Below, in pieces: positions 32,301-35,676 of a DNA stretch of 35,676 nt; position 1 is the first letter of the stretch; each line of letters starts with the position of its first letter. The stretch comes from Glomus cerebriforme (Eukaryota; Glomeromycota; Glomeromycetes; Glomerales; Glomeraceae): assembly GCA_003550305.1 (NCBI GenBank), contig QKYT01000393.1, positions 16,415-52,090 on the forward strand. Direction: 5' to 3'. The notes below the pieces were generated by a model that saw only the letters and a program-made list of their open reading frames with translations, was not told where the DNA came from and did not search any database. Made by a program: the position numbers and the translations under genes.

Positions 32301-34490
32301 TAGAAACATTTGTTTATACTGAAAATTTTTATTTTATATTTTTTTTTTAATTTTTAAAATAATCAAATGATCAAATTAATAATTATGAAAAAAAAACATT
32401 TATTTACTGTAATTTTTTAAACAAAGAAAATAATAAATAAACTTTTTTTTATTTAAATTATTTTTAATATTCACTATTATCATGTTAAATATTATTTCGT
32501 GAATCATTTCAGCCGGATAATTTAATGGATAGTCTATACTACTTTATTGTATATTCCATTAAACTAGAGAAACGGCGACTGTGTCACTGCCAGTTAGTTT
32601 TTTTGTTTGATATATTTTTTTTTGTAATCGACAATTTAATAAAATAATTGGATTATTTTGATAATGTATACAGTGGTTTATTTTAATTAATAAATAGCAT
32701 TATTCAATTTAACTTTAATTGTTAATTGGAATACAAAAATTGTCCATTAAGTACGCATCCGTTAATACTACTGTAATACCAACAATAAAGAACAATAAAA
32801 GTTGGTGTAACTACGCGAAGTGGCCATTCAATCCTAATAGGCCGCAGCACACTGATCAAACCAATAAAAAACTGCCAATTTGCCGCAGCATGAACATGAA
32901 TTACTATTCCAATTCTTCACTTCGGACCTCATAATTAAACCAAAAAAAAAATTAATAAAAATTAAAGTTAACTAATTAATTATTAGTAATCGAATAAAAT
33001 AACAAAAAAGTCACCTTCTGATTCACTGCAGTATGAACCATTTAAATTTTCCACTTCAAATCTAATTATTGAAGCTAAAAGAAAATAAAAAATTTAATAA
33101 ATAAAAATACTGTAATTGATTAGTATTTATAATTGGATTTTATATATAAATATTGAGACTGCACAGATATGTGTTGAATCTATTCCTCAGTTATTATATA
33201 TTCATTATTACAAAATTATTTAATTATTTGTAAAAAAAAATTCTGTCCTTGATGACTAAGATCATTGTCAATGCATTAAATTCGATAACAAATTTATAGA
33301 AATTCTTGAAATCTTCAATTTTTTCAACTTTAATTAATGATTAACGAAATTTTTTTGAGGGATAAACTTTATGTAAACGAAAAAATTGTTTAATTTGGGT
33401 TCAAAAATCCTAGAGAATTTTTCGCAACTCCGTCAATCATCATTATTCAAGTTATCATGTAAATTTTCATTAAGTAAGAAGAAGTGCTGAAATTGCTAAA
33501 TGGAATTTATAAAATATAGAATAATCCAAAATATTACCATATGCCATTTTGAATTATGCTCATTGGAAAATTTAAAACTTTAATATACTTTTTAAATAAA
33601 CTCGTCAAAATTATATTTTAATGAAAGTAATTTATATACCGTATATCAAGAGTACATATTAAAAGATAATAATAGAGTTAATGGTAACTGATAAGCTAAT
33701 TTAATTTATATTTGACAGTTTAGAGTTGCTATTAATTTGTAATTATCAATTCATCTGGTCATTTTTATCATCTATCTTATAAATAGATTTTATTGCCTTT
33801 GACTTATAATTGTATAAATCAAATTTTACCGAACGATGATAGTAAATATTGTTCTATTTTTATATTATTAAAAAATTTGAATGATTATATTCAAAATAAT
33901 AAATTAATAAGACACTATGGACCTATCTTTATAAAAACTTTTTCAGGCTACTTATTATTTGATATTTATTCTATTTTCTATATTAAAAAAAAAATTTCTA
34001 TATACAGTTTTTGAAAAAGTAAAATTAATACTAATTATATATGTTATTCTGGTAGCCAAAATCGTTATGCGTTACTCATCAGTCTGTACATTTTGATTAT
34101 CAATAAAAATCAGATTTGCGTATTCATGAATAAATCAGATGAGGTATTCATCAATATCAGATCATCTTATTAGTCAAAATGTATTTAGTACCAAAATAAT
34201 AATGATAGGAAATTATCGTATTATTTAAATTTATGATCAAGATGAGTCATATTTTTGTACTATGCTAAAAGATATAAAAAGAGATCTTTTTTCAAGATTT
34301 ATTTTTTTAAAAAAATTATTCCATCCATAATTTCCTTATGCAATAAACTCATATACATTGATTATATATAAATCAGAAGTAACAAGCGTACTAATTTGTT
34401 TGTACCTTTTTCAACTTCGACAACGTTGACACACTTTGTATGACACTATTATGGACTTGAAACTTGTCAGGAAAAGAAGAATCTGGTGAC
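32301..34490. other. Intergenic stretch, no firm gene
   Basis: Two weak coding candidates. 32719-32934 (71 codons) is less AT-rich than its surroundings and reads NNKSWCNYAKWPFNPNRPQH with a start that is not convincing. 33787-34014 is open and includes NDDSKYCSIFILLKNLNDY but lacks an ATG. Neither matches a family I know. Bases 32886-32940 and 33028-33075 look like diverged copies of one segment (GCAGCATGAAC / GCAGTATGAAC, then TTCACTTC / TCCACTTC and AATTA). Confidence 0.4.
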
Positions 34491-34665
34491 ATGAAAATAA
34501 TATGGAAAAGGAAAGAGAGATAAAGAAAAAGGATGGAGAGAATATTTTGGGAATAGAATGAGAAACAAAAGAATGGAAGGAAAATAACAAGGTTAAAAAG
34601 AAAAATAAAGAGGAAAAGGATTGAAGAAGGGAGTGAAAAAAAGACCAATTAAAAGAAAATAAAGA
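34491..34665 (+). repeat. Purine-rich tract, possible relic of the repeat family
   Basis: About 170 bp of A/G-rich plus strand with the same composition as the repeat bodies at 5.4-7.0, 27.3-28.1 and 31.5-32.3 kb. I could not align it block by block, so membership is only suggested. The minus-strand frame at 34391-34648 is the antisense shadow. Confidence 0.3.
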
Positions 34666-34711
34666 GCAATATAATTAAGGTAACATTATATAATCCTTTA
34701 TACTTTAGTTA

Positions 34712-35676
34712 ACAAGGAGATGGTTATTCCCTTGTATTAGATTTCTTAACTTTTTTTTNTTTTATTTAGACAAACAAGAGGATGGATACTTTTAGATCGT
34801 TCCATATGTTTAGATCTTCTATTTTTTGGTCTATTTACTTCAGTTCTAATCAAGTTCTCTATCAAGGTAAATGTTATATTTTATTTACTTAGTAAACAGT
34901 GATGAATTTATTATTGTTTCATATATTTAAAGCTAACATTTTTTTTGTTATTATTATAGATGTGAGGAGTTTGCAATGAGGCCATGCTGCTCATATTATA
35001 AACAGAATGGTCACATTACAAACTTCTCACACAGATGAGATTATCCTTATTTTAAATATATTTTTGGCTTTATTTTTTTTTAGTTCCTTCATGATTCTTA
35101 CACCTTAATTTTCTTTTTTTTTTTTAATTTATTTTGCTTAGACAAACAAGGGATGGGTGATTCCCTTGTATAAGATTTCTTTTTTTTTTTAGTTAAAAAC
35201 AAGGAGATGGGTGATTTCCTTGTATTAGATTCCTTAACTTTTTTTTTATTTTATTTAAACAAAAAAAAAAGCAAGATGGAAACTTTTAGCATAAGGTTCT
35301 TATCATTCTATATGTCTGGATCTTCTATTTTTTGGTCTATTCATTTCAGCTCTAATTAAGTTTCTATCAAGGTAAATGTTATATATTTACTTATTAAATA
35401 GTAATGGTTGTATTGTTTCATATATTTAAAGCTAATATTTATTTTATTATTATTATAGGGTGTGAGGAGTTTGTAATGAGTTCATATTATAAACAGAATG
35501 GTCTCATCACAAACTCCTCACATAAATAAGGTTATCCTTCTTTAAACATATTTTGTTTTATTTTTTTTTAATTCCTTCATGATTCTTTTACATTTTATTT
35601 TTCTTTTTTTTTCTTAATTTTTTTNTTTTNTTTAGATAAACAAGGGATGGGTGATTCCCTTGTATTAGATTTTTTT
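34712..35676 (+). repeat. Tandem array of ~490 bp units with conserved hairpins
   Basis: Nearly two units, period 487-500 bp. Each starts and ends with a short hairpin, e.g. ACAAGGGA-TGGGTGA-TTCCCTTGT, seen at 34712-34735, 35146-35169, 35199-35222 and 35640-35663. Between them each unit has an ATG micro-ORF (34782 and 35276) sharing SSIFWSI and FSSN, an intron-like segment with GTAAATG and TTATTATAG borders (34867-34959 and 35372-35458), and a longer hairpin GTGAGGAGTTTG...CAAAC-CTCAC (34962-35030 and 35462-35521). The array runs off the window. N bases at 34759 and near 35625-35630 fit repeated DNA. Confidence 0.85.
34782..34980 (+). CDS. Possible spliced micro-ORF in the first array unit, 34 aa
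   Basis: ATG at 34782 opens MDTFRSFHMFRSSIFWSIYF and SSNQVLYQ; with the GT-AG segment 34867-34959 removed the frame goes on as DVRSLQ-stop (34978-34980), its last codons lying in the first arm of the long hairpin. The second unit has METF at 35276 with the same SSIFWSI core but stops after FSSN. Short, aromatic and Ser-rich; could be chance within a repeat. No family known. Confidence 0.25.

Noticed and set aside
34391..34648. 85-residue minus-strand Phe/Leu-rich frame
   Set aside because: Antisense of a purine-rich tract, no start context or family signal.
1..35676. CRISPR array or prokaryotic operon structure
   Set aside because: No regularly spaced short repeats; spliced introns and gene families are eukaryotic.

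Overview
The window looks like nuclear DNA of an arbuscular mycorrhizal fungus (Glomeromycotina, most like Rhizophagus). The basis is indirect: very AT-rich DNA, short GT-AG introns of about 60-135 bp, several tyrosine-kinase-like (TKL-like) kinases with an N-terminal CxxC...CxxC motif, an F-box/LRR gene, BTB and TLD fragments, a gag-like ORF ending in a Lys/Ser-rich tail, and abundant decayed mobile DNA. I know these families from that lineage; no search was run.

Layout. 1-8.2 kb: a decayed ORF region, a gag-like retroelement fragment full of N bases, a fold-back pair of one repeat family (5430-7271) and another decayed coding stretch. 8.5-9.9 kb: a two-exon TKL-like kinase on the minus strand. 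10.8-11.6 kb: a kinase pseudogene cut by a short terminal-inverted-repeat element that carries a tRNA-like Pol III signal. 13.2-14.3 kb: a second element, with 115-bp terminal inverted repeats. 15.7-19.9 kb: the best-preserved part, a nine-exon PP2C phosphatase (minus) and a two-exon F-box/LRR gene (plus), divergent across 573 bp. 21.6-26.0 kb: a plus-strand kinase, a three-exon tail gene, and a kinase pseudogene split by an insertion that has a palindrome at one end. 26.5-32.3 kb: BTB, kinase and TLD fragments on the minus strand, and three more copies of the repeat family. 34.7-35.7 kb: a tandem array of about 490 bp units with conserved hairpins, running off the window.

Together: two kinases, a phosphatase and a probable ubiquitin-ligase adaptor survive, all belonging to signalling or turnover families that are expanded in these fungi. 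They sit in a repeat-rich background where copies of the same families decay. I see no operon-like or pathway link between neighbours. The strongest unexplained structures are the repeat family (two ~120 bp tandem units joined to a purine/pyrimidine-skewed body, in inverted pairs) and the hairpin array at the right end.
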